From assembly GCA_035610365.1 (NCBI GenBank), contig CM069432.1, positions 75,272,520 to 75,336,519 on the forward strand: DNA of 64,000 bases, read 5' to 3'. Of the stretch, positions 1-13,184 are shown one piece after another (the stretch's first letter is position 1; every line of letters starts with the position of its first letter). The notes under the pieces are model-generated. The model saw nothing but the letters and a program-made list of their open reading frames with translations. It was not told the origin of the DNA and made no database searches. The translations under genes were made by a program, and so were the position numbers. Origin of the DNA: Aquatica leii (Eukaryota > Arthropoda > Insecta > Coleoptera > Lampyridae).

Positions 1-2913
1 CAGAATATGTTTAATGACAAGTGAAAAATTATCACAGTTTTCACCTCACTTGTAGTATTTTTTGTCTTGCTTACAAAAGTGTTTATTAAAAAACTTCTTA
101 CATTTTAAATGTAGATTTCTAAATTTTAAATTAAAGTACATCTAAACAAAAAATATTTTCTCACAATAAAAATTTGTTTTCTTAGAGATAAATAACATCC
201 ATTGTTTGCATAAAAAACATTGTTTATTCTGTTTTAATATTAAATATTTTAAAAATGAAAATTAGAAAATGGCATTAATGTACTAATTTAATTAAAAAAA
301 ATATAAATACTAATAAGTTCATGGCTTTCATTTTTTAGAAATAAAATTACACAATACAATTTTTTACAAATTGTAATTTGCATTTGTTGAAAATCAAAGG
401 CTTATATTTTATGTTAATATTGCATGTAACAGTCAGCGTGTTAATAACTTTGTATTTAATTGGCAATTGTAATCAGAATTTGTATAAATTTGTACTTATG
501 AAACACCCACTCTTTTAAGCTTTATTTTAATTTTGTCGAAGAAAACATTTATTGCCAAGTTTATTTGATAAGGTTATTTTATTAAATTCAGTAATGTTTT
601 TTTAATTGCATGTTTACGTTGATAAACTTTTACATTTATAAATGTTTTATCGTACTTGACACAATTTTTATATTCTAATACAAGTAAATTTACCAAAATT
701 TGTATATGTATAACACTTTAAGTTATAAAGGCTTTTGTTAACAACAAAAGTGTAAAAAATCAAATCAAATTGTTTTGTCTTAGACAGCAAATTGTACAAG
801 TGCATTTTTGCGACATAATAACTCCGTAAAATTGGTGGTACAATTATTTGAATTAATCGTTAGTGACAAGTATATGTACCGGATATATGATGTCATAGGA
901 AGCTCAGAAGTTATGCACACTCATTGCTTCGGACACTCCTTTTCACGGTATAGTTAATGTCTTTTTTTACGTCACGTACAGTTTTCAAAATTACTGTAGT
1001 AGCAAAATTTGATTAAAACCCAATTCAATTGGAATATTTCAAAATACTGTAATTATTCAACCTCTTTTCTTAACAACAGAATTGTACAAAAACAACAACA
1101 AATTATTTAAAAACGGAGTTTACATATAATGTAAACACAAGTACTTACTTATGTTAAAATAATACGTTTTTGTTTCCAAAGCTATTTTGAAATTGTATTA
1201 ATAATGATATAAATTTAAACTACTTTTGAATACATAAAGTTTTGTTGTCAAGGATCCAAACACAGAAAATTTGATTAAATACTGTGATAACAAACGGATT
1301 CTGATTTAACAAGTAGTTTAACTATTTAAAACACTTTACGTGACAACAAAGCATGGAAGCATAACTATATCTACGCAGAAATACATTACAGCTTAGTCGA
1401 CAAAAATTTCACAGTTTTACAGGTAATATGATATAAAAGTTAGTCAAATAATCTAATTAATTATTTATGAAACCATATTATGAGATCAAAGTGTTTGTTC
1501 AACAATAAATGTTTTAAAAGTATAGCAAACGTTAAACTTATTTGTTCAAGTTACGCTTCAACTATAACTATACTAAAAACAACAAATACATTAAACTGCT
1601 AAAAAATGATTTTTTGTATGGTTTATGTAATACATTTGGAATATTTTATATCATTTGCTTTTGTTATACAAGAACTGTAAACACATAGATAAAAATGTAA
1701 CGTTAATACTGTACCAAGTTATGTAAGTAAATAAGTAACCAAAAGATTAAAAGTGAAAATAACTGCAAAAAACAAATACTAATTAAAACTTCAATGTAAA
1801 ATATAATTTATTTTTCTATCCTATAAGAGTATTTTTAACTGTAGTTGTAATAACATTTTTCTAAATATTTTACAATAAAAGGTATCGCATTGCATAACGC
1901 AAACTTTAATTTTTACAGTGAATGTACTTCAAAACCAACATTAAAACATTAAATAAAAGTAGTAACAAGTGTTACTTGTAGAAAATATATTTGCAAGAAT
2001 TTACGACATTTCCAACATCTTGTACAGTTTACACGAATCCTGGATTGGAGTACGTGACATAAAAATAACATAAATATAAGTGGTAAAGCTATAACAACGA
2101 GAAATATTTACAAGTTATGCTTTCTAATACTAAATGTAATAATAGTTTTATATACCTATCGATAAATAAGTATATACGTTTAACATGTAGTACCGGGAAC
2201 GAGATTGTATGTAGAAAAACACTTTTATTTCTTTAGCAATATCATGAATTAAAAAGTAGATTACTATAAGATTAATTTATACTTGACAACTAGAATTAAA
2301 CAAATTTATACGTGATTTGGTTATAGAATTGTGTTGTCAAAAATGTTTCTAAGTACTTTACAACGACGATAGGCAAACATCGTGGGCATATTAATTAAAA
2401 TAGACTTTAAAAGTACCTACATTGAATCATAAAAAATATATTATTTTACAATGAAGATTAGACATATAAAAATTATCTTAAACTTTAATCTACTTTTTAA
2501 TGTAATTGTAATTAATTTTCTTTTTACGAATTAATAAACTTAGTATGTATATCAAATATCAACTGTACCAATAAATTATGTGGAAATTGTATCTACTAGA
2601 TTTAAAGCAATGTTATACAGCATTTTAAAAATTTTAATAATATTTTATTGAGAATTACATTAGATACATAAAAGCTTTAACACGTATGCTTAATTTTTAA
2701 TGATTTATAAAATATAATATTTAAAACATTTTAATATTTTTATAAATTACCAATCTTAAAGAAAGCTGAACAACAGCATCTGAGTTATTTAAATTCAATT
2801 TACAAAAAAGTTCTATAGATTTGATTGCAGGTAATGTAATTTTAAAATATAGTAAGTTTATAGCAATCCAAAAATAAGTTTTTATTTGAATACATTCATT
2901 TGGGTTTCACTAA
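1..2913. other. AT-rich non-coding sequence, presumed distal part of the Sox15 intron
   Basis: No ORF with recognisable protein similarity. Mostly poly-A/T runs and simple AT sequence. A TGATGTCA half-CRE-like motif occurs near 889 in a slightly GC-richer patch (870-960), which is the only local feature noticed. Confidence 0.5.
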
Positions 2914-3061
2914 CGCTCGATTACACCGCATTTTTTAAGTTATACTTAATGTAAAGTAACACTTAATTACTATAGAAACATTTGTTATAACAATAATTTC
3001 CACGATAATTAATCGTTACTTAGTACTAAGTATAATTTAAAAAATACGGTGCAATTGAGCA
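2914..3061. mobile_element. MITE with about 55-bp terminal inverted repeats, PIF/Harbinger-like
   Basis: About 148 bp, almost entirely two facing inverted repeats. The left arm starts (C)GCTCGATTACACCGCATTT; the right arm read in reverse complement starts (T)GCTCAATTGCACCGTATTT. The similarity continues through a TTTTTTAARTTATACTTA block to about 55 bp with scattered substitutions. The flanks carry TAA on both sides (2911-2913 and 3062-3064), a 3-bp target duplication typical of PIF/Harbinger. There is no coding capacity, so it would need a transposase in trans. Superfamily assignment rests only on the TSD length. Confidence 0.75.
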
Positions 3062-3064
3062 TAA

Positions 3065-6000
3065 GTAGCAAATTTAAATATTATCTACAGTCGCATAGCT
3101 AATACACAAATATTTATAAATAAAAATGTACATTTTTTCTATAAATAAAAACTAAAATACAAATTACTCTGTACTTTTGTAAACTTGTTCTCGTGGGCTA
3201 AGATTGTCTTTTTTGAAACTAGTTCTTTAATGTACGTACTATAAAATAATGTCTTCGATGTCTATTATCTATGTTTTGACAATAATAATCGTAAAACTGT
3301 AATATCTTTATTATTATATATTATATGTTTTAAGATGATGAAAAAATTATATTGTGTTAAAATGAATTAATCTACCAGTAATCATATTTTATGTAAAGAA
3401 ACATTGAATATTACTTAGTGTTTTATTTTTTTTATATCATTCATTATATAACTAGACGTCAGTAATTAGTGGGCGTTGATTAATATGAAATTTTTGCATA
3501 TATGCGATAACTTGTTTTGAGATAAGCCAGAACATCGACTTATACAATTTTTACTTTAATAACAAATACTAAAAAAATTTTAAGATAATTTTGTTTAAAG
3601 TATGCATAAACGTTAAAAATTCTTCAAGGAGATTCGTAGACCTTCATTACCTACGTTATATGAGAAAGTAACCAATAACTTATTTGCATTAAACGAAAAA
3701 GATAAATTAACTGTGTATAAATTAATAACAAATGACGACTTTGTGGGATTACGTCAGTTTTGACTCCGCTAATTTACGTTAAGAAATCTTGATAACTTTT
3801 CATTTTGTATAATATTAATCGCAACATTTAATATTATATATTTATTTATGTAGGATTTGATTGATTAGTTGCATATGTTGACGTTTAAGCTGCATACAAT
3901 TTTTTTCACGCTTACAAGATACATTTATCGTATTTAACAGTTTGTGATCGACGTATATTAATAATGATATCGAGTCTTGGACACCGACATAGTATGTCCA
4001 GACAACTGATGAATGCGGTGTCAAGTACTGCCGACAGGTACATATCGTTCATATACTACCCTAGAACCCTGCTGATGTGTTCAAAGTCTTCTTTTGACGT
4101 TTCTACACTGCCCTAACAACCTTAATGATTTTACTTTGACGATGACTAATTAGAACAAAAATTTTATTTTTTAAGCTTAAAGGTTAAAATTCTTTTAGTC
4201 TGTGTAGTCAGATTCTGTTGCAACACGTTGAGACAATACTATATACGAGTATTTAACTGCAATTGACATTGGGATGATAATCTATTTGCTGTGCATTGTT
4301 ATTATTTAACAACTAGCTTGTAATTACAGAAACTGAATATGAGAAAATTTGTTCCACGCGTTAAAAGACATCGAGCGTGAATCTTTCGGTTATATCTATT
4401 GCTTTATATATTTACTGTATAAAACAAATAGATATAATTTCTAACAAACCGTGCAAAATAGAAAATAAGACAGTAATGAAATTATACAATTATGTACGCA
4501 ATAAAAAACGTTTAAGATTACAAGCAAAAATCAATAATTTCATAAAAGGTTGTACTTATAATCAATTTTTAATATAGACTCTGAATAATTTTAAGTTTAA
4601 AAATAATACAGAAAGCAAAAGAAAAAAAATGATTGAATTTAAATGAGTAAGTATATTATTACAACTTTCTTTATTAAGATTAGGGTTAAACAGAAGCTTA
4701 TCTGCAGGTTTTTTTTTAATCTCTAAATTCTGTTAACGTATTTTAGTTTTAACTACAGATGTATTAAGTTATTTGCATGTTAGACTTTGGTGCTTTAAAA
4801 ATACAAGTCTGTATGTAGCATGAAATGCCTAAATGAGCTTTCAATTGCCAAACTGCACTTTCTGTATTTGACCTTTATAAGTACAAAATATATTCATAAA
4901 TTATCAGTTAAGTAGAAAGTTTTCTGTTGCGTAATTTTTAAAGAAGACGACATTGTTTTATGTATGACAAAAGTATTTTTTACCTTTGCCTTTGTTCACA
5001 AAATATCGAGAATTGAGAAACTTAAGTATATAAAGTGTACATTTATCTAGTAATTTTAGTTTTTAAATAAAATTTTATCATAGAGTACAAATTTTTCATT
5101 TACTTTAACAATTAATTTTTTTAATTATTGTTTGTTACATATTATTAAAAAAATCTATTAATTATATTACATTTTGTCTTTTTATTAATTAAATAAAAAT
5201 TAATTATTACTAGTAATTTGAAAATTTAATAAACAAAAAACAAGAAGAAATAACTCTAAAACGTTACTAATAAATATATTTAAAGTTGAAGAGTACAAAA
5301 AGAGTAGAAGGAATTAAATAATTCTATAAAAATGACTAGAAGTAAAAAACCGAAAACAAATCAAATTTTTTGTAATAATTTAAAAATGCTATAACAAAAT
5401 AGATAGTAGTTTTATTTATTTACATCAATAAATAGAAGATTTAAGAAAAAATAAAAAATCAAAAAATAAAACAAAAAAAATGCTGCAAAAAGGATAAAAA
5501 GAAATTACCAACAACGTAAAACAGATATATACATATACAAGTTAAACGTTTGCTTACATTAAAAAAACCATTTTTTAAAGTTTTGTTGAATATAATAAAT
5601 GGTTCATGAAAATAACTTTTACGTAATGAGTATGTTGTAAACAATAATAGAAACAATAAAAACCCGTAAAATAAAGACAGACAATAATTTAACGTTTGTG
5701 TTGTTCATATGTTAGATATTTTAACAAAACATAGTTTAAAGAAAATGTTTCATTTATTTGATTATTTTGTCATGACGAATTTCACGTTGGTTTGACTTAT
5801 CACCTAATGTACGTCATTATGTATTAATTTAATATCGTTTAAAATGCCAATATTAAATATAAAGATAAAATTATAATATTAATTTGTTTGAATTACACAA
5901 AAGACTTCAAATAAAAAAAATAATTTAACTTTTTTTTATACAACCCCATGAAAATCAAATTTTATTTGATACCTTTATGTCACGTACATTTTGTGTATCA

Positions 6001-6120
6001 GTAATCGGTATCAAGTTGACTTTTTACTTTCCCATAAGAAAAGTATAACGATCGAAATTTTTTTGCAAAACATTTTTTTTGCAAAATGATATTAATGCAC
6101 CAAAATAATTCATTATTTTA
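3065..6120. other. AT-rich non-coding sequence
   Basis: No gene recognised. The short ORFs here (for example near 4377-4577 and 5459-5656) have low-complexity composition and no family motif. A slightly more complex patch at 4015-4140 includes TTCAAAG, a TCF/LEF-like match, but is not strong enough to call. Confidence 0.45.
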
Positions 6121-7179
6121 AGAAAATTACCTACGTTCGCAAAACGAACAGCTTTACAACATTTGGAAATTATTGGAGAATGAAAAAGTAAGTGCCATTA
6201 ACAGGGCCGACCTTCTCCAAATTCAATTAAACAAAATACATAATATGTATGAAGAGCTGAGTTAGAAAAACAATATTGCCTAACAACACTAAAAAGGAGA
6301 AAAAAGAGGAACTAGTCTGTGAGACAGAGTATATTTTTATAAAAAATAAGAAGAAAAGGAAAATAAATACTACACAACAACAAAAACAAGAAGAGGCTAA
6401 TAACACTAACAATGTAAAAGCTAAAAAAACAAAAACAACCCCACTTATCTTAGTGGATGACATTAAGAACTTTAACAAACTTCATGTTATAATGAATCAG
6501 ATTCCCAATGCACAGATTAAAGTCATTAATGATAAAACTATTTAAAAAAATATAGAGAATGGCACTGATTTTAAAACGTTTTCTGCAGCATTAAACAAAG
6601 AGGAATATTTTTAACATTGTTATGGGAACAGAACCGACCAACAAAAGTTATGGCCAATAAGTTACACCACTCCATAAAATCGGGACACATTTTTTAGGAA
6701 ATCAGAAAACGTGGGTATAAACTTTTTAAAAACGATAAGATATACGAAATTACCGATGCGTTAGATATATTGGTAAACATTTAACAGTGGACTGTGATAA
6801 ACTTAAAATTGCTTAGCCTAAGTGTGGTTATTGCAAAGAAGGGCATCCAGCAAATTACAGGATATGCACTATAGCAAAAAAAAATACACAAACGTAGTAA
6901 AAAAACTGTTTTGCCCACACAAGCTTAAATAATTAATCAACAGGCTGGATCAGACAAAGCGAACGAAGGGGAAATTACATATAACCAAGTTGTTTCTAAA
7001 AATAATGAAACTAAAACCAGTAACAAAGTACAAAGCACATCTATTGAACAGACTCTTCAACAAATTCTGAAGAAACAAACTACAATGGATGAGCGTATGT
7101 TAAGGTTAGCAAAACATCATCAAGAATTGCAAACAGTCAGTGACACAAAAAAACACCGATATATGTCTCATTTACCAAT

Positions 7180-7246
7180 GTAAAGTATGATACACTTTAT
7201 ATCCCATTTATTAGATTTAAGGGATATAAAGTGTATCATACTTTAC
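7180..7246. repeat. Perfect 26-bp inverted repeat with 15-nt spacer inside the LINE
   Basis: Arm one is 7180-7205 and arm two 7221-7246. They are exact reverse complements (arm one begins GTAAAGTATGATACACTTTA). Arm two fits the Jockey ORF2 reading frame, encoding GYKVYHTLH-like sequence, so arm one is the likely inverted copy. This pattern is expected from a template-switch or snap-back event. Confidence 0.9.
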
Positions 7247-8040
7247 ACTGTGCAAACGCATGCAAGGGATGTAGTGCAGTTATAATAAAAAAATCAAGCA
7301 CTTTCAAGAAATAGGGTATAAAGCAGAGGAAATCCCAGCAACTGCCGTTAACGTTAAAACTAGGACATATGAGTTTGTAGTTTCAGCAGTATATGGTCCT
7401 CCACGGCATACACTAAAAAAGGTCAGTATCTTGATTTTTTGAATAGCCATGGTTAAAGATTCATCATAGAAGGCGACTATAATGCTAAAAACACCTATTG
7501 GGATCTAGGTTAACAAATACAAAGAGAAAAAAACTTCTGGAAGCCGTTAAACAGTTAAAATGAAAAGTAAAAGTGTTCACTGGGAAGCCGATGTACTGGC
7601 CTACAGATCATCAGAAAATCCCAGGCTTGATTAATTATTTTATTATTTAAAATCTATTTTTAAACTATATACACGTTGAAGAGGCATGAGACATGAACTC
7701 TGAACATTTCTCTATTCTTCTTACACTCAATAACAGCATTATGCATAAAGAGTTTTGTCCTAGATTAGTTAATAAATTAACTGATTGGTATAGCTTAAAC
7801 TCTAACTTCAAGAAAGTATTAGTTTGTTAATATCTTTAAGAAATGAAGGACTTGATAATGAAACTAAAACTTTTGTCAAGGACATACAAAAAGCTTCATA
7901 GGATAACACCCCTACCACCACATCAAACACCAAAGGTAACAACTATTCAAGAAATATAAAAGAGCTTGTCTTTGAAAAGAGAAGACTCAAAAGAACCTGG
8001 CATTTATCTCGAGCTCCAAAAAATAAGATTATTCCTTGTA

Positions 8041-8695
8041 CGGCGAAAAAATAGGGTTAAGCCCCTCCTTCAATTTTGTATGATAATTTAAACCAATTTA
8101 TGAAGAGACAAGTTTACATGGCTCAAATTAGTAAAAGCGCAAAAATTCAAAAATTATGTATATGTATAATATAGTATATATTATATAGGCATTAAAGATT
8201 AAATTGCATAGGAAAACGTATAATTTTCAATAAATGTACAAAATTAAAAATTTCTACTTATAACAAATAAATACGTTTACAACTTTATTTATTAATTTAG
8301 TTACACGATTTATTTTAAAAATTTATCAAATAACACTTGGATTAACAAATTTGACAAACTAAAATTATGACATATTTTATGGGAGTTTAAATAACATGTA
8401 TAAAAAAAAACATTTAGGATGATTCAGATAAAGAAGTCATCCTCCACACGAATATGCACAAATGTCTTCCAAAGTATTAAAAAATTCTATTTTGTCAAAT
8501 AAATGGAAATAACAAAAATTTAAAACTGCGAATAAATTAATCAAAATGTCGAACGTTAAACTCAGGTCAAACTGAAGTGTGTCATTCAATACTGGTGTTT
8601 GTTGTAATACTGACTTGAAAATTTTAACCAATAAAAAAATGTATTCAAATTTAGCGCGTATTTGATGGGAGGGATTTAGCTCTATCTTTTCGCCG
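8041..8695. mobile_element. 655-bp TIR element inserted in the Jockey LINE
   Basis: The left end begins CGGCGAAAAAATAGGGTTAA and the right end in reverse complement begins CGGCGAAAAGATAGAGCTAA. The similarity continues to CCCCTCC/TCCCTCC, giving about 28-bp imperfect TIRs. Both ends are flanked by TA (8039-8040 and 8696-8697) within a palindromic TGTA/TACA context, consistent with a Tc1/mariner-type TA duplication; a GTAC duplication is an alternative. On either side the LINE reading resumes (PKNKII before, then RDTNATQQLKREVQKF after). The right half carries a 64-codon minus-strand ORF (8437-8631) that I do not recognise. No transposase motif is visible, so it is probably non-autonomous. Confidence 0.85.
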
Positions 8696-10454
8696 TACAG
8701 AGACTAATGCTACCCAACAACTTAAAAGAGAAGTTCAAAAATTTAAAAATGAAACAGCCAGTGAATGCTTAAATGAACTAACAAATGAAAATAAAATTTA
8801 TTATTTACTCTGTAGAGCTTTGAAAAGGTTAAAAAACCTGCAGAATCCAACAATAAAAAATGCAGATAGGATAGGGCAAAAAGTAACCACCAGAAAGCTA
8901 CTAGATTTGCTGAACACCTTTCAACATATTTCAACCAAATTAAGGTGAAGATACGTTAGATTAAGAAAACTTTAACCAAAAAGAAACTGAAATCAGACAC
9001 ACAATATTCTAAAAAAAAAATGCAGTTGAAATTAAAAGCATTAATTAAACCAAACTTAAGGTTTTGATTTAATTACTGGGGAAATTCTCAAACAACTTCT
9101 AAGAAAAGTTATAGTCAAACTTACCCACCTTATCAATGGCTCATATAAACTAAGATATGTACCTCAGATATGAAAGGTAGCTGAGATAATGATGATCCCT
9201 AAATTTAGAAACCTAATCCCAGCACATCAGTTTATCTTTAAAAAAAGTCATTCTATTATACATCAAGTTTACAGAATAACGGATACAATTGAAATCCTCT
9301 AGAGGAAATAAAAGTCTGTTCTGCTACCTTCCTTAATGCAGCACAGGCTTTCGACAAAGTCTGGCACGAGAGACTTAAGCATAAAAAATTCAGATCATAT
9401 GCTTAGCTATTAGAATCATATATTTCAGATAGAGTTTTCAGAATTAAGCAAAATGATGCATACTCTCATGTAAAAGAAATTAAAGCAGAAGTGCCACAGG
9501 GCAGTGTATTGAGACTTTTGCTTTATTTCCTTTACACTAGTGATATTCTTGATTTAAGATACGACACAATACCTACCTTTGTAGACGATACAGCCATCTT
9601 AGCTGTAAACAAAGATCACGAAAAATCAAGAAGAAATCTGCAAATATCTGTTAATAAGATAAACGACTAGACTAAACGCTGGTGAATTAAATTGAATGAA
9701 ACTAAATTGGTCCATGTGAATATTACAAATAAACAGGATCAACATATCTCTATTAGAATAAACGGTACACAAATACCATATGCTAACACAGCTAAATATC
9801 TAGATATTACGTTGGACGCTAGGCTGCGCTGAAAAGCCTATGTTAAAAAAAACGTAAAGAACCTAAACTTAAGTAGAGCAAAATGTCTTGTCTCTTGGGT
9901 AGACATTTTACTCTGTTAATCTTTAACAAAATCCTATTGTATAAACAGATATTTAAGCCCATATAGACATATGGCATACAGCTGTGGGGTTGTGCCAATA
10001 CTGACATCATTCAGCGCTTTCAGAATAAAGTACTGAAAAATATTGCTAACTTTCTTTGGTACTTTAGAAACTATGACCTCCATAGAGACCTAGAAATGGA
10101 TACAATTATCAAGACTATTACAAAATACGCCAGAAGTCATGAACAGCGACTACTTCATCATGTCAACGTAGAAGCTATTCAGCTCCTCGACAATGCGTTG
10201 TTGGTTAGACAGCTCAAGAGGACCAAACCTTTTGAGTTGGTTTAAGTGTTAGTTAAAAAGCTGCGTAAAGTGCGGCGTACACGTTCAATAAGTGTAATTA
10301 AGTAATTAGGGTCTTCGAACTGCTAATGAGTAGATTCCTAGTTTTAAGTTGTAGTAGTAATTTAAGTATAAACAAAATTACTTGTTGATAAACCTGTGAT
10401 CAGATTGTAATAAAATAAATAGTAAAAAGATATGTTTAGTAGAAAATAGATTTT

Positions 10455-12540
10455 TTTAATAAATAAATATTACTTTACAGTTTTCAATATATTTGACGAT
10501 ATAAATATACAAAAACAGGAAAGTAGTTTAGATATATATCTCTTGACAGCGATATCAATGTTGACTTTAGTTTGCTATTGACGTCTAGCTTGTTTTCAAC
10601 TATCTTAGATTGTACATATTTAAATGTGCGATATTTAACTCTTTCAGGTATGTTAGAAGAAAATGTATTCCAACTAATTTCAGAAGTTATATATATATAT
10701 GTTGGGACACATTTTGTGCCACGGTTTTTAGATAAACCTACCTTAACGTCCATGGGTTTATTAAACGTTGCAACACACTACATTTTATGTATTAGCTCTA
10801 ATTTATCAAGTTAAAGCTTAACTTCAAATTTTATCATGCTACTTTTATTTTTATGGTGTTAGTAGTCAGCTGCAGAGGAGCGAGTAACTTTAAGTGGTTC
10901 TGTTTAGTATACTAAGTAACAACTACTTATCATTTAAACAAAATGGTATCTGGAATTGTTTTAAATACAACTAAAGTATACAGTAAATGCAAAGCTTCAC
11001 AAAAAAATAACTTACAATACTACCTTGCTAAATATTCTGTTAATGTATAAAATTTGACCCACCGTACTTCAAAAGACGACGACTGATAAACTACCATTTA
11101 AATTAATAGGCATAATTGTTGAGAACTTAATGAAGGAATTTATAAAGTTGACTCAGTGTGTGCTTTTCTACCATTTGATTGTAATTCCAACAACGACAGC
11201 AATACAAATCTAACAATTGGCGATTCTGCAACAAATAAGGATTCTGAAAGTTCTGAAAGTGAGTAGGAGTTTAAAGATCTTGTTTTGCTGGCAAATGTTG
11301 TTCTCACTCTCCCAAAAGGAACATTATTATAACTTGCCTCTACTTCAACAATTTGAAAGTGATGGTAGCGTACCAGAGTTCAGAAAAAGTCTTAATAAAG
11401 ACAGTCTCACTCTCTATTCAAACTGCTACTGTCTGATGATATTCTTAATCACATGGTATTTCACGTTAATTTGTATGCCCAACAAAAAAATTTGAAAACA
11501 GGAAAAGGTTATGCAGCAACCCACATACAAAAGATAAAAATATGTATTGCTATAAATCTGCTTATATAAGAATCACACATTAACGAATTTGCACGATCTA
11601 TTTATTTCAAAATGAATGACTATACACAGATGACTCTTCAGTAACACAATACTATTATGCCGCCACTAGGTCATAATAAATACGACAAACTCTACAAAGT
11701 AATAATATAATAATAGATATGTTGAAGACAAATTTTAAGAAATGTTTGAATCTTTACCAAAACGTTGCCATCGACGAGTCGATGATAAATTCAAAAGAAA
11801 GTCAACACTAAAAGACTATATACAAAAAAAATGATCAAGAGAGGCTAAGGTATAGGTGTTGGTTGACCAAAGCGGATATTGCTGAGATTTTCACATTTGC
11901 ACAGGTCGCACTAGAATTAAAATAAATAGAAATAAATAAAAACCACCACTTTGATAACTTTTTCTGTTCTGTGAAGTTAATGAATATGAAATAAGATCTA
12001 CGTTTGTAATACTATTAATAATACGAGAGGAAACCTACGAACTTTTGCAGGTGAGAAAACTAGAACGCGGTGTTTAAAAAAACAAAAGTTTTTTTTCAAA
12101 ACTATCACCTTAAATAAAATCGCCTTTAATTATGGTGGTATATATTATATACCCTACTATTTTTTTTTATATTAATGGTATGCTTTTTTGTAACATTACT
12201 TTTTGTGTTTATTTAAGTATTGTATTGATTGTAAAACGTATATTTATTAGACAAAATAAATCTTGTACTTTAACAGCTACTTCTGGATCAGATTTCCTGG
12301 ACCTGAAAGAGCTAAAGATATACTTTTTTAATTACTTTTTTTATTATTAGTGATCACTTAAACAAATTGTAATAGATACTTAAAAAAAGTTACAGTTGTC
12401 GAACTGCAGTAATTGTAATTATGTACATATATTACAAACACAAAAAAATACACGTAAGTGGCAATCATTTTTTTAAATTTATTTATTTATTTAAATGATG
12501 ATCGACAAAAATTAAACAAAAGTCTTGTGTATTTTGTATT
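10455..12540 (+). mobile_element. piggyBac-like DNA transposon relic (PGBD4-like transposase)
   Basis: Transposase traces run from about 11150 to 11930: an acidic N-terminal part, then LLLSDDILNHMVFHVNLYAQ and QKNLKTGKGYAATHIQKIKI, NEFARSIYFKMND, NKYDKLYK, NVAIDESM (first catalytic Asp near 11773), KFKRKSTLKDYIQKK and VLVDQSGYC (second Asp region). All are blocks of the piggyBac DDD transposase in the expected order. Several stops and frame changes break it, and nothing beyond the second Asp block was recognised. Its outer segments (about 10455-10650 and 12355-12535) recur at 25185-25585, which sets approximate ends. TTAA target duplications were not resolved, so the boundaries are approximate. 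Confidence 0.8.
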
Positions 12541-13180
12541 CTAACAAAGTTATTTTCAGTCAATTCTATAAATTCTTTTATCAATAAATTTTAAAAAGCA
12601 TATTTAGTCGACCACTTAGCGGTTGAATATGGTAATAAAATTTTGATACTTAATTTTGACTTAAATGACCTCATAGAAAAGTGGCCACTAAATAAAGTTA
12701 TTTTTAACTCGAAAAAATGATTTGTCGCTACTAGAGAACGCTAACAGTCTATTTTTGACGTGGCGACTATTACGAACATTCGTTGATTAGACCACCCTAT
12801 AATAGATTCCTTATATTAGCATTATTATAAAGCATTATGCAGCAAAATAACTATTTTTAATGCTAGTGGTTAAAATATACAGTCAGTTATTCTGTGATAT
12901 CTCAAAAAGTGTGAAAGCAAATTTTTATATTGAGGCACGAATATTAATGGTGTGTTACTACAAAGTCAATTTAAAGACCAAACGAGTTTTAAGTTTGAGT
13001 AGCAGCATATGTAGTACGTGCTAAGAACTAAGGTCCTGAAGTTTATTTATTGTTAAAAAATACTTGTGTAAATAAATCAAAACAGTAAACTTTATGTTTC
13101 AATTAGTCTCCTCGTTTTAATTATTACTTCTAATAAATTGTTTATAAATCATAATTAAGTTATAAACCCAATATTACGTC
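12541..13180. other. Non-coding sequence, possible transposon flank
   Basis: No coding similarity found. The part at 12600-12800 is less AT-rich than its surroundings (for example GTCGACCACTTAGCGG at 12607) and may be a further fragment of a mobile element, but no inverted partner was found. Confidence 0.3.
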
Positions 13181-13184
13181 ATTA

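Larger units (their letters stand above)
6125..10430 (+). mobile_element. Jockey-clade non-LTR retrotransposon (LINE), degraded, interrupted
   Basis: A near full-length, heavily mutated Jockey-clade LINE. ORF1 traces run from about 6270 to 7150: a gag-like segment (VDDIKNFNKLHVIMNQIP near 6453) and a zinc knuckle CGYCKEGHPANYRIC near 6833-6877, the hallmark Jockey HPANY knuckle. ORF2 follows. Its apurinic-like endonuclease includes FIIEGDYNAKNTYWDLG near 7460 and PMYWPTDHQKIPG near 7590. Its reverse transcriptase includes HQFIFKKSHSIIHQVYRIT near 9225, AQAFDKVWHERL near 9340, and a VPQGSVL block near 9490 followed by TFVDDTAIL near 9578, where FVDD replaces the usual FADD. Many stops and frameshifts in every domain show that it is long dead. 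A 655-bp TIR element sits in the linker between endonuclease and RT, and a 26-bp inverted duplication lies at the start of ORF2. Confidence 0.88.

Noticed and set aside
4377-4577. 66-codon plus-strand ORF
   Set aside because: Lys/Asn/Ile-rich composition typical of random A/T-rich sequence.
12132-12350. 72-codon plus-strand ORF in the 3' part of the piggyBac relic
   Set aside because: Hydrophobic low-complexity reading without match to the piggyBac C-terminus.
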